DNA from: Paraburkholderia saeva
GTDB taxonomy: Bacteria > Pseudomonadota > Gammaproteobacteria > Burkholderiales > Burkholderiaceae
Direction: 5' to 3'
NCBI RefSeq assembly: GCF_907164555.1
Contig: NZ_CAJQZC010000008.1
Span: 1-64,000, forward strand
DNA: 64,000 nucleotides
Below, piece by piece: positions 41,158 through 49,209 of the stretch. The notes beneath the pieces were generated by a model. It made no database searches. It was not told the origin of the DNA and was given only the letters and a program-made list of their open reading frames with translations. Each line of letters begins with the position of its first letter. Position 1 is the stretch's first letter. A program made the position numbers and the translations under genes.

Positions 41158-41445
41158 ATGAACAAGGCAACCAGCACATTAATCGCGGCGGCCGCCGCAC
41201 TCATGCTGTCGGGCGGCGCTTATGCACAGAGCAACAACACGCTGGCGACCCCGACCACCGTGTCGCCGGCCGCCAATGCAAGCAGCGGCTATGGCACGCC
41301 TGGCGCCACCAGCTCGGACAGCGGCATGGCGGCCGGGGCGCCGAACAAGAACCCGAACAACGACTCGACGCCCGGCACCAACGTTCCCGGCAGCCACAAC
41401 ACGTTGGCGACCCCGAGCGTAGTGTCGCCGGCCGCCGGCCAGTAA
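41158..41445 (+). CDS. Small exported Asn/Thr/Ser/Pro-rich protein
   Basis: A 95-residue protein with a clear signal peptide (LIAAAAALMLSGGAYA, cleavage near residue 23). The mature chain of about 72 residues is low-complexity and opens and closes with the same unit: NNTLATPTTVSPAA and HNTLATPSVVSPAA. The centre is Gly/Ser/Asn-rich with NKNPNN. GGAGG lies eight bases before the ATG. Probably a disordered periplasmic or secreted peptide; no function can be assigned. Confidence 0.78.
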   Translation: MNKATSTLIAAAAALMLSGGAYAQSNNTLATPTTVSPAANASSGYGTPGATSSDSGMAAGAPNKNPNNDSTPGTNVPGSHNTLATPSVVSPAAGQ

Positions 41446-41891
41446 CACTGTTAAGAATGACTGCCGGCCGCGAACAGAGGCAGGTGCAAAGCGAACAAGC
41501 GCTTCAATTGCACGGGGGCGCAAGCGCAATTGCGATCCGCGCCCCGGTTTCGCGGCTAGCAGGCGACATTCGAGACCGTCGCGTGGATAGTCGGCAATCG
41601 AACGGGTGCCTTCACGCGATCAATGAAGGTACCGCATTCGACGTTTATCCTGAGTTGCCGGCGATTCAATGCTTTGAATCGCCGGTAACTGATAGAGAAG
41701 CCGATTGTCGATGGGCGGAGAGCCGGCCTGACGTGCTGGCGCTGATTTGAACGGATGCAGAGGGCGGCGACGGACGTGCCGCTGCTATAAGGAGCGGGTA
41801 AATCGCCGTCCGTCTCCGCGATCAATCGTCGCTATGGCCAGCTGGACGAGAACGCGTCGCGACGCAGACTGCGCTGCGTCGCAAACGCCCG
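41446..41891. other. Intergenic region with strong inverted repeats
   Basis: No gene seen. It holds the 16-bp-stem hairpin at 41654-41689 and, nearer the small exported protein gene, CAATTGC (41505-41511) with GCAATTG (41526-41532). Confidence 0.5.
41654..41689. repeat. REP-like hairpin with a 16-bp stem
   Basis: The arms 41654-41669 and 41674-41689 pair fully except one G-T, around a TGCT loop; the inner 12 bp (CCGGCGATTCAA) are perfect. No T-tract follows on either strand. It lies about 210 bp after the small exported protein gene and about 200 bp after the end of the convergent DGPF gene. Confidence 0.65.
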
Positions 41892-42332
41892 TCAACGGCG
41901 CTCTTTCCCCTGGCCGGATTCAATTTGCTGCCGCAGCCGTTCTTCGCTTTCCTGAAGCTCGGGTGTGAACGCATCTCCAAAATCTGCGGCCTCGAAAAAG
42001 GGGCGGATTTCGATTTCCGAGTCTCCAGGCATCGGGTTCGGGCAGCGGCGTACCCATTCGATCGCTTCTTCCATCGATTGCACTTGCCAGATCCAGTAGC
42101 CGGCGATCAGTTCCTTCGTTTCGGCAAACGGACCGTCGATGACGGTTCGGCCCTTGCCAGAAAACTTCACGCGCACGCCCGCCGAGCTCGGTTTCAGTCC
42201 GTCGCCGGCGAGCATGATGCCGGCCTTGACCAGTTCTTCGTTGAAGCGGCCCATCGCCTCAATGAGCTCTGTGCCGGGCATTTGACCCGCTTCGGAATCT
42301 GCGGTCGCCTTGACCATGACCATCACGCGCAT
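41892..42332 (-). CDS. YCII/DGPF-domain protein, unlinked paralogue
   Basis: A 146-residue DGPF-family protein (VMVKATADSEAG at the start; VIDGPFAETKELIAGY in the middle) with a Glu/Gln-rich helical tail. It is much closer to the 13608 protein than to the 13099 protein. GGAG precedes the ATG at 42332. No sigma factor gene is adjacent, but its promoter carries the same TGTCGA/CGTCGTGC boxes as the 13608 gene, so it is probably a distant target of the ECF42 factor at 14488. Confidence 0.87.
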   Translation of the reverse strand: MRVMVMVKATADSEAGQMPGTELIEAMGRFNEELVKAGIMLAGDGLKPSSAGVRVKFSGKGRTVIDGPFAETKELIAGYWIWQVQSMEEAIEWVRRCPNPMPGDSEIEIRPFFEAADFGDAFTPELQESEERLRQQIESGQGKERR

Positions 42333-42396
42333 TTGACCTCTCCTGTGAAAAGTGGATCTTCGATTGTGTGCGAAAGGCATTCGGTTGCCTTTAACA

Positions 42397-42427
42397 GCAC
42401 GACGAACGAGCGCATGCAAATTCGACA
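42397..42427 (-). promoter_or_regulatory. Candidate ECF42 promoter of the unlinked DGPF gene
   Basis: On the minus strand TGTCGA (42427-42422), 17 bp, CGTCGTGC (42404-42397), about 65 bp before the start at 42332. Boxes, spacing and leader length match the site at 13521-13551; the 11 bases GTTCGTCGTGC are identical. Confidence 0.6.
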
Positions 42428-42470
42428 GGCCAATGCGTTTCTGAACGAACACGCGTTTCAGCTTTCCTGA

Positions 42471-42780
42471 TCAACGTGACCGGATTCTGACCCGGTTCCA
42501 ATTCGACGAAGCGCGTCGAGCACGGCAGCAACCTTCGGCAACTTCGCGCGATCGCGCGCGTAGGCAGCGAAGATTTCCAGATTCGCACGACGATTGGTAA
42601 AGACAGATCCATTCGTGTTCCCCCGCGCTCGACATCTCAGTTTCGAACATCCAGTTCACCCCGCACTGAAGACAGCGATATCTGCGCACTTCGAGCGGGC
42701 TGCGACCGAGAGGTCTTAGCCAGTCACGCGCGTGAGCGCCCCTCATGCGGTCGGTCCCGAATGGCGATATCAAATGTTGA
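42471..42780 (-). pseudogene. Possible frameshifted small zinc-ribbon-like gene
   Basis: On the minus strand one frame reads RRYRCLQCGVNWMFETE and, after about 10 codons, a different frame reads NRRANLEIFAAYARDRAKLP then AAVLDALRRIG to a TGA at 42471. Neither frame alone has a start, site and full length. Together they look like a Cys-containing small protein broken by a frameshift. No family recognised. Confidence 0.28.
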
Positions 42781-42813
42781 TCAAACCAGGCTCGCTTCCC
42801 TTCGTTTGACGAA

Positions 42814-44427
42814 CTAGCGCCGTCCGCCGCCGCGCCCTCCACCGCCGCCACCACCGCCACCACCACCAGCGCCTCCGCGGGCTGCGCCGTTCCCACGGTT
42901 GTAGTTCGAGGACTGGGCGCTCGCTTGCCCGCGGTTGGAGTCGCGTTGCGTCGCGGTACCTCCGCCGACGCCCTGGAATGCCGAATCGCGGCCGCCTCCC
43001 GGGTAACCGCCGCCGCTTCTGTTGCCGGCTTGTGCGTTTGACGGGCCGGCCCGTGTGGGCGTCTGCGTGCGATTGCTCGCCGCGGCACTTCGATCGGACG
43101 TCTGTGCGCGACTATTCGCCGGGGCGGTGCGATTGGATGTCTGTTCGCGATTACCCGCTGAAGCGGTGCGGCCAGATGTCTGCGCACGATTGCTACCTGT
43201 GGCACCTCGACTGGATTTGCTGGACCGGTCGTTGGCACCTGCCGTATTCGTTCGGCCTGCGCGGTCGGCGGCCGTCGCGTTGTTCTGGCGACCCGTGCGA
43301 TTTCCGGCTTGCGCCTGATTGGCGCCGTTCGCACGCCCGGTCGCGCCGCCGGTTTGACCGCGATAGTCGCGTCGCGCGTCGGCGCCCTGCGTCCCCTTCG
43401 CGTACTTGTCCCGCGTCGCGTTGTCCCCGTAGGCGACGCCCTGACGATGTCCCGCGTCGTGATTCCACTTGCCGCCTTCGACCTTGCTGCGGTCAAAATT
43501 GCGGTCGATGTTTGCGGCCTTGTTCACATCGATGTTGACGTCATTGTTATTCCAGTTGCAATTGCCGAAGATAGCGCCCGCTGCCGCGATGCCGAGCCCC
43601 CACGCAAACCCGGTCGCGAGTGCGGCGCCCGGGTAATAGGCCGGATACGGCGGCCAGTACGTCGGCGGGTAAGCGGGCGCACCCCACGCGCCGTAGGCAG
43701 TAGTCGGGTTGTAGGAGGGCACGTAGACGACCTCGGGATTGGATGGTTCGATGCGCACGATCGATTGCGGCGCCCCGGCCGCCTGGCCGCTTTGTGCGGG
43801 CTGGCCGCCTTGATTCGGGGCGGGCGCTTCGACAGTCACCTTCTGTTGCGCATTCGACGTCAGGTTTCCGGCTTTCTGCGCGCGAACCCTCAGGCGCTGC
43901 ACAGCGTCAAGCACGTCCTTCTGATTGGCGAGGAACGCGTCGCCGAGCTTCTGCGTCCAGTCGAGCTTGTCGTTCATCGGTTCCAGCACTTGCGGAAACG
44001 CCACCAATGACTTGACGCTGATGTCCCACGGCTGGTCCTGCACCGCTTTGACGGCGGCATCGCCCTTCAGGTCCTTGTGCGTTTTCACCCAGCGGGCCGC
44101 ATGCACGACTTCGAGCGGATAGGTCGACGCCATCAGGATTTGCGATAGCAGCGAGTCGGGATAGAGCGCGATCGGCGCCACCAGCGCCTCGATTTCTTCC
44201 GGTGGAAATTGCCGGGCCTGAGGCGCGGGCGCCGAGGCCGGGAGTGGGGCCGATGCTGCGGGCACAACAGAGGCCGCGGCGGGAGCAGAGGCCAGGACGA
44301 CGGGTGGAGCAGACGCCGGCGCTGAAGCGGGCTGAGTCTGGGCCTGCTGGTCCTGTTGCTTCGATGGGCAGCCCGCTAGCAGGACGACGAGGCCGGTGCT
44401 GAAGAGTCGTGTAATCCGTGTCGTCAT
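42814..44427 (-). CDS. DUF3300 domain lipoprotein with low-complexity C-terminus
   Basis: A 537-residue protein: lipoprotein signal with lipobox LAGC (Cys about 20), an Ala/Pro/Gln linker, then the DUF3300 domain from about residue 75 (FPPEEIEALVAPIALYPDSL; LEVVHAARWVK). A Tyr/Pro-rich stretch and a short hydrophobic Gly/Ala segment (LATGFAWGLGIAAAGAIFG) follow. The last about 200 residues are Asn/Arg/Thr/Ala-rich degenerate repeats ending in a poly-Gly run and RGGGRR. Envelope-located; function unknown. Confidence 0.85.
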   Translation of the reverse strand: MTTRITRLFSTGLVVLLAGCPSKQQDQQAQTQPASAPASAPPVVLASAPAAASVVPAASAPLPASAPAPQARQFPPEEIEALVAPIALYPDSLLSQILMASTYPLEVVHAARWVKTHKDLKGDAAVKAVQDQPWDISVKSLVAFPQVLEPMNDKLDWTQKLGDAFLANQKDVLDAVQRLRVRAQKAGNLTSNAQQKVTVEAPAPNQGGQPAQSGQAAGAPQSIVRIEPSNPEVVYVPSYNPTTAYGAWGAPAYPPTYWPPYPAYYPGAALATGFAWGLGIAAAGAIFGNCNWNNNDVNIDVNKAANIDRNFDRSKVEGGKWNHDAGHRQGVAYGDNATRDKYAKGTQGADARRDYRGQTGGATGRANGANQAQAGNRTGRQNNATAADRAGRTNTAGANDRSSKSSRGATGSNRAQTSGRTASAGNREQTSNRTAPANSRAQTSDRSAAASNRTQTPTRAGPSNAQAGNRSGGGYPGGGRDSAFQGVGGGTATQRDSNRGQASAQSSNYNRGNGAARGGAGGGGGGGGGGGRGGGRR

Positions 44428-44720
44428 GGTTACTCCCCGTTCGTTCCGTCCGGCAGCGAAATGTTGGTGTGCTTCAGTCTCACGCCGCCGTATGATCGCG
44501 TGGGTGAATCCGCTGACCAGGACACCACGGCGCCCCTGCGTTATGAGCAGATGATGGAACGCTTTCTAGAGTAGTACTCGCCCCAACATTGGTACAGTGA
44601 GATGTGGTGTGGTCGAATATCGCCAGACCAGACCGTGCGCACCATTCACGCCATCGGGATGCCGGCGTGAGCGTGACGCTACCCGGAACCGGCGCTTCTG
44701 CTATCGGAGGAATGAGACGG

Positions 44721-45530
44721 ATGAAGATGATGCGTCGCGAGATTCTCAGTGCGGCCGCCCTGTGCGCCGCGATCCAGGGTGCAGACGCCAGCCCCATCGA
44801 CATATCGAACGAATTACCGAATTTCTTCGGAGGCGGTGTCGGGTCGACGACGGAATACGCCGGTGGGAAGGACCGGATAGTCGGTGTCGTGCCGGGCATG
44901 CGCTATGTGACGGGTAGCGGACACCTGTTCGAGTGGTACGGGACCTACGCGCAATATAATTTTGGAAGCCTGAGTGGCTTTCAATGGGGCCCGGCTCTGG
45001 CGCTGCGGCTTGGTCGTCGCGACGTCGACGATCCCGTGGTCTCGCAGGTTCACAGCGTGGACACGACGCTGGAGGGCGGCGGATTCGTCGGGTACGAATA
45101 CAGTCACGCAGGCGATATCCCGTATCGCCTGCGTGCAGAGGTCACGGTGGTCACGAACGCAGGCGTGGTCTACTCTGGCGCACGCACTTCGCTGAACACC
45201 AGTGCGTGGTTTCCCGTTCACCGGAGGGTGTTCGTAGGAGGCGGCCTGGGCGCGACCTGGGTGAGCGGCGGCTTCAATGAAACCTACTATGGCGTCACCG
45301 CAGAAGATGCCGCGAAGAGCGGACTGCCGTTATATACGCCAGGCGGAGGACTGAACCAGGTGACCGGCTGGCTTGCCGCTATCTATCAGATCAACCCGAG
45401 CTGGTACGCAGGCGCGATGGTCTACTACCAGCGTCTCAGCGGCGACGCGGCTGACAGCCCCATCGTCACGCAGCGGGGCACACGCAACCAGCTTACCTAT
45501 GGTGTCGGCATCGCTTATGCCTTTCGTTGA
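44721..45530 (+). CDS. MipA/OmpV family outer-membrane protein
   Basis: A 269-residue beta-barrel with signal peptide (ILSAAALCAAIQGADA). MipA/OmpV features: GGGVGSTTEYAGGKDRIVG at the start of the mature chain (GVG..TEY..G), repeated Tyr-rich strands, and YGVGIAYAFR ending in a residue after Phe. Start at 44721 is chosen for a 10-base spacing from GGAGG; 44712 is too close to the site. Members are porin-like and often linked to envelope stress or antimicrobial-peptide response. It stands alone. Confidence 0.85.
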   Translation: MKMMRREILSAAALCAAIQGADASPIDISNELPNFFGGGVGSTTEYAGGKDRIVGVVPGMRYVTGSGHLFEWYGTYAQYNFGSLSGFQWGPALALRLGRRDVDDPVVSQVHSVDTTLEGGGFVGYEYSHAGDIPYRLRAEVTVVTNAGVVYSGARTSLNTSAWFPVHRRVFVGGGLGATWVSGGFNETYYGVTAEDAAKSGLPLYTPGGGLNQVTGWLAAIYQINPSWYAGAMVYYQRLSGDAADSPIVTQRGTRNQLTYGVGIAYAFR

Positions 45531-45680
45531 TGTTTCTCCGAGGGCACGTTCAGGCCGAATGCAGTAAAGGACCTGCGAGCATCCGGCGACGTGCCGTGAC
45601 TTTGCCTGCGTCGACACGTCAAGCAATCGAGCAGCGGCATCAGGTTTTTTGTTTCGACGCTTGACCCGGCCCACACTTTT

Positions 45681-46526
45681 TCACTTCACCGCGCCCAACG
45701 CCAGCCCTTTAACCAGGTACCGTTGCAGCCACGCAAACACAACGGAAACCGGCAACGTAGCGCACAACGTCGCGGCCATCACGAGATGCCATTCCACGAC
45801 ATACTTGCCCGCCACCATATCCGTCACCTGCACGGTCAAGGTCTTGTTCTCAGGCGAACGAATGAGCGTATAGACCACCGCAAACTCATTCCACGCATTG
45901 ATGAACGTGAAGATCGCGGTCACCACAATCGCGGGCACTGCCAGCGGCAGGAACACCTTGAAGACCGCCTTCGTCCGGCTGCAACCCTCAAGCCACGCCG
46001 ACTCCTCAAGATCGCGCGGCACGGTCTGAAAATACGACGACAGCATCCACACAGCAAACGCAATATTGAACGCCGCGTAGGAAACAATCACGCCGATTTT
46101 CGAATCGACCAGATTGCCGTCGCCGTAAGGAATCATCGCGGCAAGCCGGAACAGGCCCACCACCAGCAGAATCGGCGAAAGCATCTGCGTGACGAGCAGG
46201 AACTGGCGGTATACGCCGCGCCCCTTGAACGGAAAGCGCGCAAGCGCGTAAGCCGCAGGCAGGCTGACGGCAAGCGCGAGCGCCGTCGAAAGCAGACTGA
46301 TCACCGTACTGTTGCGCAACGCAACGCCGAAGTTCGCGGCCGTCCACATGTCCGAGAAATTCTGCCACTGCCAGTGCACGGGCAACCAGCGCGCCGGATA
46401 AACGAACACTTCGTTAGCGGGCTTGAGCGCGGTGAACAGCATCACCGCAAACGGAAACAGGATCACGATAATCAGCGGCGCAAGCGCGAGCCAGCACCAG
46501 AGGGTGCGCTTCATCTTGAGGCTCAT
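45681..46526 (-). CDS. Sugar ABC transporter permease (MalG-like)
   Basis: A 281-residue CUT1-family inner-membrane permease with six helices. The EAA loop reads EESAWLEGCSRTKAVFKVFLPL, the ATPase-contact motif, and the protein ends near NAWNEFAVVYTLI/VKGLALGAVK. Its ATG overlaps the stop of the MalF-like permease by 4 bp. With the MalF-like permease and the binding protein at 47589-48821 it forms one minus-strand operon; the ATPase is encoded on the other, divergent, unit at 50078. Confidence 0.9.
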   Translation of the reverse strand: MSLKMKRTLWCWLALAPLIIVILFPFAVMLFTALKPANEVFVYPARWLPVHWQWQNFSDMWTAANFGVALRNSTVISLLSTALALAVSLPAAYALARFPFKGRGVYRQFLLVTQMLSPILLVVGLFRLAAMIPYGDGNLVDSKIGVIVSYAAFNIAFAVWMLSSYFQTVPRDLEESAWLEGCSRTKAVFKVFLPLAVPAIVVTAIFTFINAWNEFAVVYTLIRSPENKTLTVQVTDMVAGKYVVEWHLVMAATLCATLPVSVVFAWLQRYLVKGLALGAVK

Positions 46527-47443
46527 GCGGGGTCTCCTGACGACTTCGGCTGGATGCGCAGATACACCATCGAGAAAATAAACAGCATGACCAGCATGAT
46601 GAGCGACACCGCGGCCGCCTGGCCAGGTCGACCCAACCTGAAGCCCAGTTCGTACAGATACGTCACGAGAATGTGCGTGCCGTTGTCCGGACCGCCCTGC
46701 GTCATGACCCAGATGATCGGGAACGAGTTGAACACGTAAATCACGTTAAGCAGGATCGCCATGTTCACGAACGGGCGCAGCAGCGGCAACGTCAGCTTGC
46801 GGAACATCTGCCAGGCGCTTGCGCCGTCCATGCGGGCGGCTTCGTAGATATCGCCCGGCACTGAAGACAAACCGCCAAGCAGGATCGTCACCGTAAAGGG
46901 AATGGACACAAGAATGCCGACTGCGATCTCCACCGGGAACGCGAGTTCCGGTGTCGCGAGCCAGTGAATCGGGCCCGAAATCAGGCCTAAACGCTGCAGC
47001 GTGACGTTGACCATGCCGTAGTCGTCGTTGAACGACCAGCGCCAGACCACGGCCGTCATCGTCAGCGAGACGGACCACGGCAACATCACGATCGTGCGCG
47101 CGATGCCACGACCGTAAAAATCCTGATTGAGCACCAGCGCCACCGGCACCGACGCGAGGATCGTGCCGCCTACCACGCACACCGTCCACACGAGCGTGCG
47201 GCGCAATGCATCGAGAAACGCGGGGTCAGTAAAGATCGTGTGGAAGTTCTCAAGCCCGGTGAAGTCGCGGATCGCGCCAAAGCGCGACACCTCATGCACG
47301 GACTGCCACACGATGTTGAAAATTGGATAGCTGATGATGAAAAGCGCGAGGATCAGACTCGGCGCGATCAGCAACCAGGGCGCCGGAAGGCGCGAAGAAG
47401 CGGGACGGCTCATGCGTGCTCGATCAAAAGAGGCGCCGGCCAT
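46523..47443 (-). CDS. Sugar ABC transporter permease (MalF/UgpA-like)
   Basis: A 306-residue CUT1 permease: hydrophobic helices from LLIAPSLILALFIISYPIF, and the EAA loop YEAARMDGASAWQMFRKLTLPLL. ATG 47443 is taken; ATG 47413 would also start before the first helix, and neither has a strong ribosome site. It pairs with the MalG-like permease (4-bp overlap) to form the membrane channel of the sugar importer. A stem-loop separates it from the binding-protein gene. Confidence 0.88.
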   Translation of the reverse strand: MAGASFDRARMSRPASSRLPAPWLLIAPSLILALFIISYPIFNIVWQSVHEVSRFGAIRDFTGLENFHTIFTDPAFLDALRRTLVWTVCVVGGTILASVPVALVLNQDFYGRGIARTIVMLPWSVSLTMTAVVWRWSFNDDYGMVNVTLQRLGLISGPIHWLATPELAFPVEIAVGILVSIPFTVTILLGGLSSVPGDIYEAARMDGASAWQMFRKLTLPLLRPFVNMAILLNVIYVFNSFPIIWVMTQGGPDNGTHILVTYLYELGFRLGRPGQAAAVSLIMLVMLFIFSMVYLRIQPKSSGDPA

Positions 47444-47542
47444 GATGCAATATCACGCCGGCGCGCCAGAATGGGCCGATCAAGGCTGGGCTTGTAAAAC
47501 GAAATCAGGCGCTACGTTCAACCAGGCCCGGATAACGGCAAA

Positions 47543-47583
47543 CGGGCCGCATGCAAAGCCTTGAACGCTTCGAACGCGGCCCG
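47543..47583 (-). terminator. Stem-loop 3' of the sugar-binding protein gene
   Basis: CGGGCCGC (47543-47550) pairs with GCGGCCCG (47576-47583). It begins 5 bp after the binding-protein stop and lies before the permeases. Position suggests a leaky terminator or 3'-stabilising element, as between malE and malF. Confidence 0.5.
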
Positions 47584-47588
47584 CTACA

Positions 47589-48821
47589 TCAATGACCCAG
47601 CGCCTTGTTCGCCTGTGTAGCCGCGTCGTTCAACGCGTCAGCCGGCTTGGCCTTGCCGAGGTAAATCGATTGCATCGAGTTGGTCACGGCCTTCGCGGTG
47701 TCTTCCCAGCCCGTCACCGTCGGTGCGAACTTCGCCGTCGGAAGCAGTGCCACGAATGCCTTCGTGTCCGGATCGTTGAACACCGGATCCGTCGCTTCAG
47801 CCTTCGTCGTCGGCAGGAAACCTTCCGTGCTCGTGAACTCGACGCGCGGCTGCTTCGTGAACAGGAAGTCGAGGAACTTCCACGCGTCCTTCTTCACCTT
47901 CGAGTTCTTGAACATCACGATCGAATCGGTGACGGCGTACGTCGCAGCCTTCGTGCCCATCGGGATCGGATCGATACCGTACTTGAGCGTCGGTGCTTCC
48001 TTCTTGATCTGCTTGGCAAGGAACGGTGCGGAAATGACCATTGCAACGCGACCCTGCTTGAACAGGTTCTGCACATCTTCACGGCTGTAGCCGGTCACGC
48101 CCGGTTGCGTCAGACCTTCGTCGATCATCTGCTTGTACATCGTCGCGGCCTTCACGCCAGCCGGCGAATTGAACGCTGCCTTGCCGTCCTTGCCCAGCAC
48201 GTCGCCGCCTTCAGTCCACAACGCGTAGTAGTAGTAGACGTCCGTTTCGATTTCCTTGCCTTGCAGACCGAAACCCGCCATGCCCTTGGCCTTCAGCTTC
48301 TTCGACGCATCCATCACATCGTTCCACGTCTTCGGGCCGTTCGGATAGCCGACCGAAGCCAGCTGGTCCTTGTTGTAGTACAGCGCGCGTGCGGATGCGG
48401 CGATCGGCAGGCCGTACGTCTTGCCGCTGATTTCGCTCGGCGCGAGGAACGGGCCGATGAAGCGCGACTTGAACGAAGCGTCCATGTAGCCATCGAGCGG
48501 CTCAGCCACATCGTCCTTCACGAAATCCAGCAGCCAGCGCGTGCCGACAATCGCCAGATCGGCGTTGGCGTTGCCCGAGATGTCCGTTTGCAGCTTTTGT
48601 TGCAGCGTGTCCCAGTTCACGTCTTCGATCTTGATCGTGGTGCCGGGATTGGCCTTTTCGAACTCCTTGGCCATTTTCTCGAAGTACGGCGCGGTCGCGT
48701 CGCTGTAGTGGGCGACGGTCACACGGACCGTATCGGCCTGGGCCGACATTGCGATACCGGCGACGGTAAGCGCAACGGCCAGCTTGCCGAGCGTAAGTGA
48801 AGCACGTGCATGCAACGACAT
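47589..48821 (-). CDS. Sugar ABC transporter substrate-binding protein
   Basis: A 410-residue periplasmic binding protein of the UgpB/MalE class. Signal peptide ALTVAGIAMSAQA (cleavage near 29), then VTVAHYSDATAPYFEKMAKEF, typical of COG1653, and PLDGYMD, FTSTEGFLPTTKA. AGGAG lies before the ATG. It is first of a minus-strand operon with two permeases; the ATPase and an SDR are divergent at 49210-51160. The sugar cannot be read from sequence. Confidence 0.9.
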   Translation of the reverse strand: MSLHARASLTLGKLAVALTVAGIAMSAQADTVRVTVAHYSDATAPYFEKMAKEFEKANPGTTIKIEDVNWDTLQQKLQTDISGNANADLAIVGTRWLLDFVKDDVAEPLDGYMDASFKSRFIGPFLAPSEISGKTYGLPIAASARALYYNKDQLASVGYPNGPKTWNDVMDASKKLKAKGMAGFGLQGKEIETDVYYYYALWTEGGDVLGKDGKAAFNSPAGVKAATMYKQMIDEGLTQPGVTGYSREDVQNLFKQGRVAMVISAPFLAKQIKKEAPTLKYGIDPIPMGTKAATYAVTDSIVMFKNSKVKKDAWKFLDFLFTKQPRVEFTSTEGFLPTTKAEATDPVFNDPDTKAFVALLPTAKFAPTVTGWEDTAKAVTNSMQSIYLGKAKPADALNDAATQANKALGH

Positions 48822-48877
48822 TTTCGTCTCTCCTGGGGTGGTCTGCCGCCGTAGCCGGCCGCTGGGTTTGGATTGTT

Positions 48878-48892
48878 TGAAAAAATCCTACA
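48878..48892 (-). promoter_or_regulatory. Candidate RpiR operator (copy 1)
   Basis: TGTAGGATTTTTTCA on the minus strand, 12 of 15 matches to the site at 49044-49058. It overlaps the -10 of the binding-protein promoter (GTGACA 48913-48908, 17 bp, TAGGAT 48890-48885), so occupancy would block transcription. Confidence 0.5.
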
Positions 48893-48913
48893 GGACGAAA
48901 AAATAGTTGTCAC
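48885..48913 (-). promoter_or_regulatory. Candidate promoter of the sugar-transport operon
   Basis: GTGACA (48913-48908), 17-bp spacer, TAGGAT (48890-48885), 64 bp before the binding-protein start. The divergent gap 48822-49209 contains no gene; it also holds two partial repeats GGCGTnTTGTGC at 48940 and 48970. Confidence 0.4.
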
Positions 48914-49043
48914 GTAGGGTTCGCCATATTTTTTATCCAGGCGTTTTGTGCTTAATATGCTGTAAAGAAGGCGTATTTTGTGCGGTGCGGGAGCGCACCA
49001 CATGAGAGCGCGAAGTGCAGGAAACCCCGGCCGACGCCATGTT

Positions 49044-49058
49044 TGTAGGAAATTTACA
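49044..49058 (+). promoter_or_regulatory. Candidate RpiR operator (copy 2)
   Basis: TGTAGGAAATTTACA, TGTA...TACA arms as in HexR/RpiR-type sites, 150 bp before the SDR start. Matches the minus-strand copy at 48878-48892 at 12 of 15 positions. Confidence 0.5.
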
Positions 49059-49209
49059 GGCGCAGGTCAGGCAAAAACAATGAGAAACCGAGGCCTTCGC
49101 CAACGATGCGACAGGCACACGGCAGGCACGAATCAGGGCGTAGTTCTACGGCAGTCAACGCGCCGCGCATACAAAACGGCGCGCAAAGGCAACATCGGCG
49201 AGGACGGAC

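Noticed and set aside
41654..41689. Integron attC site
   Set aside because: The GTT and AAC ends are in the wrong order and there are no extrahelical bases or neighbouring cassettes.
47592..48800. A 402-codon open frame antisense to the sugar-binding protein gene
   Set aside because: Same shadow effect; composition not protein-like.
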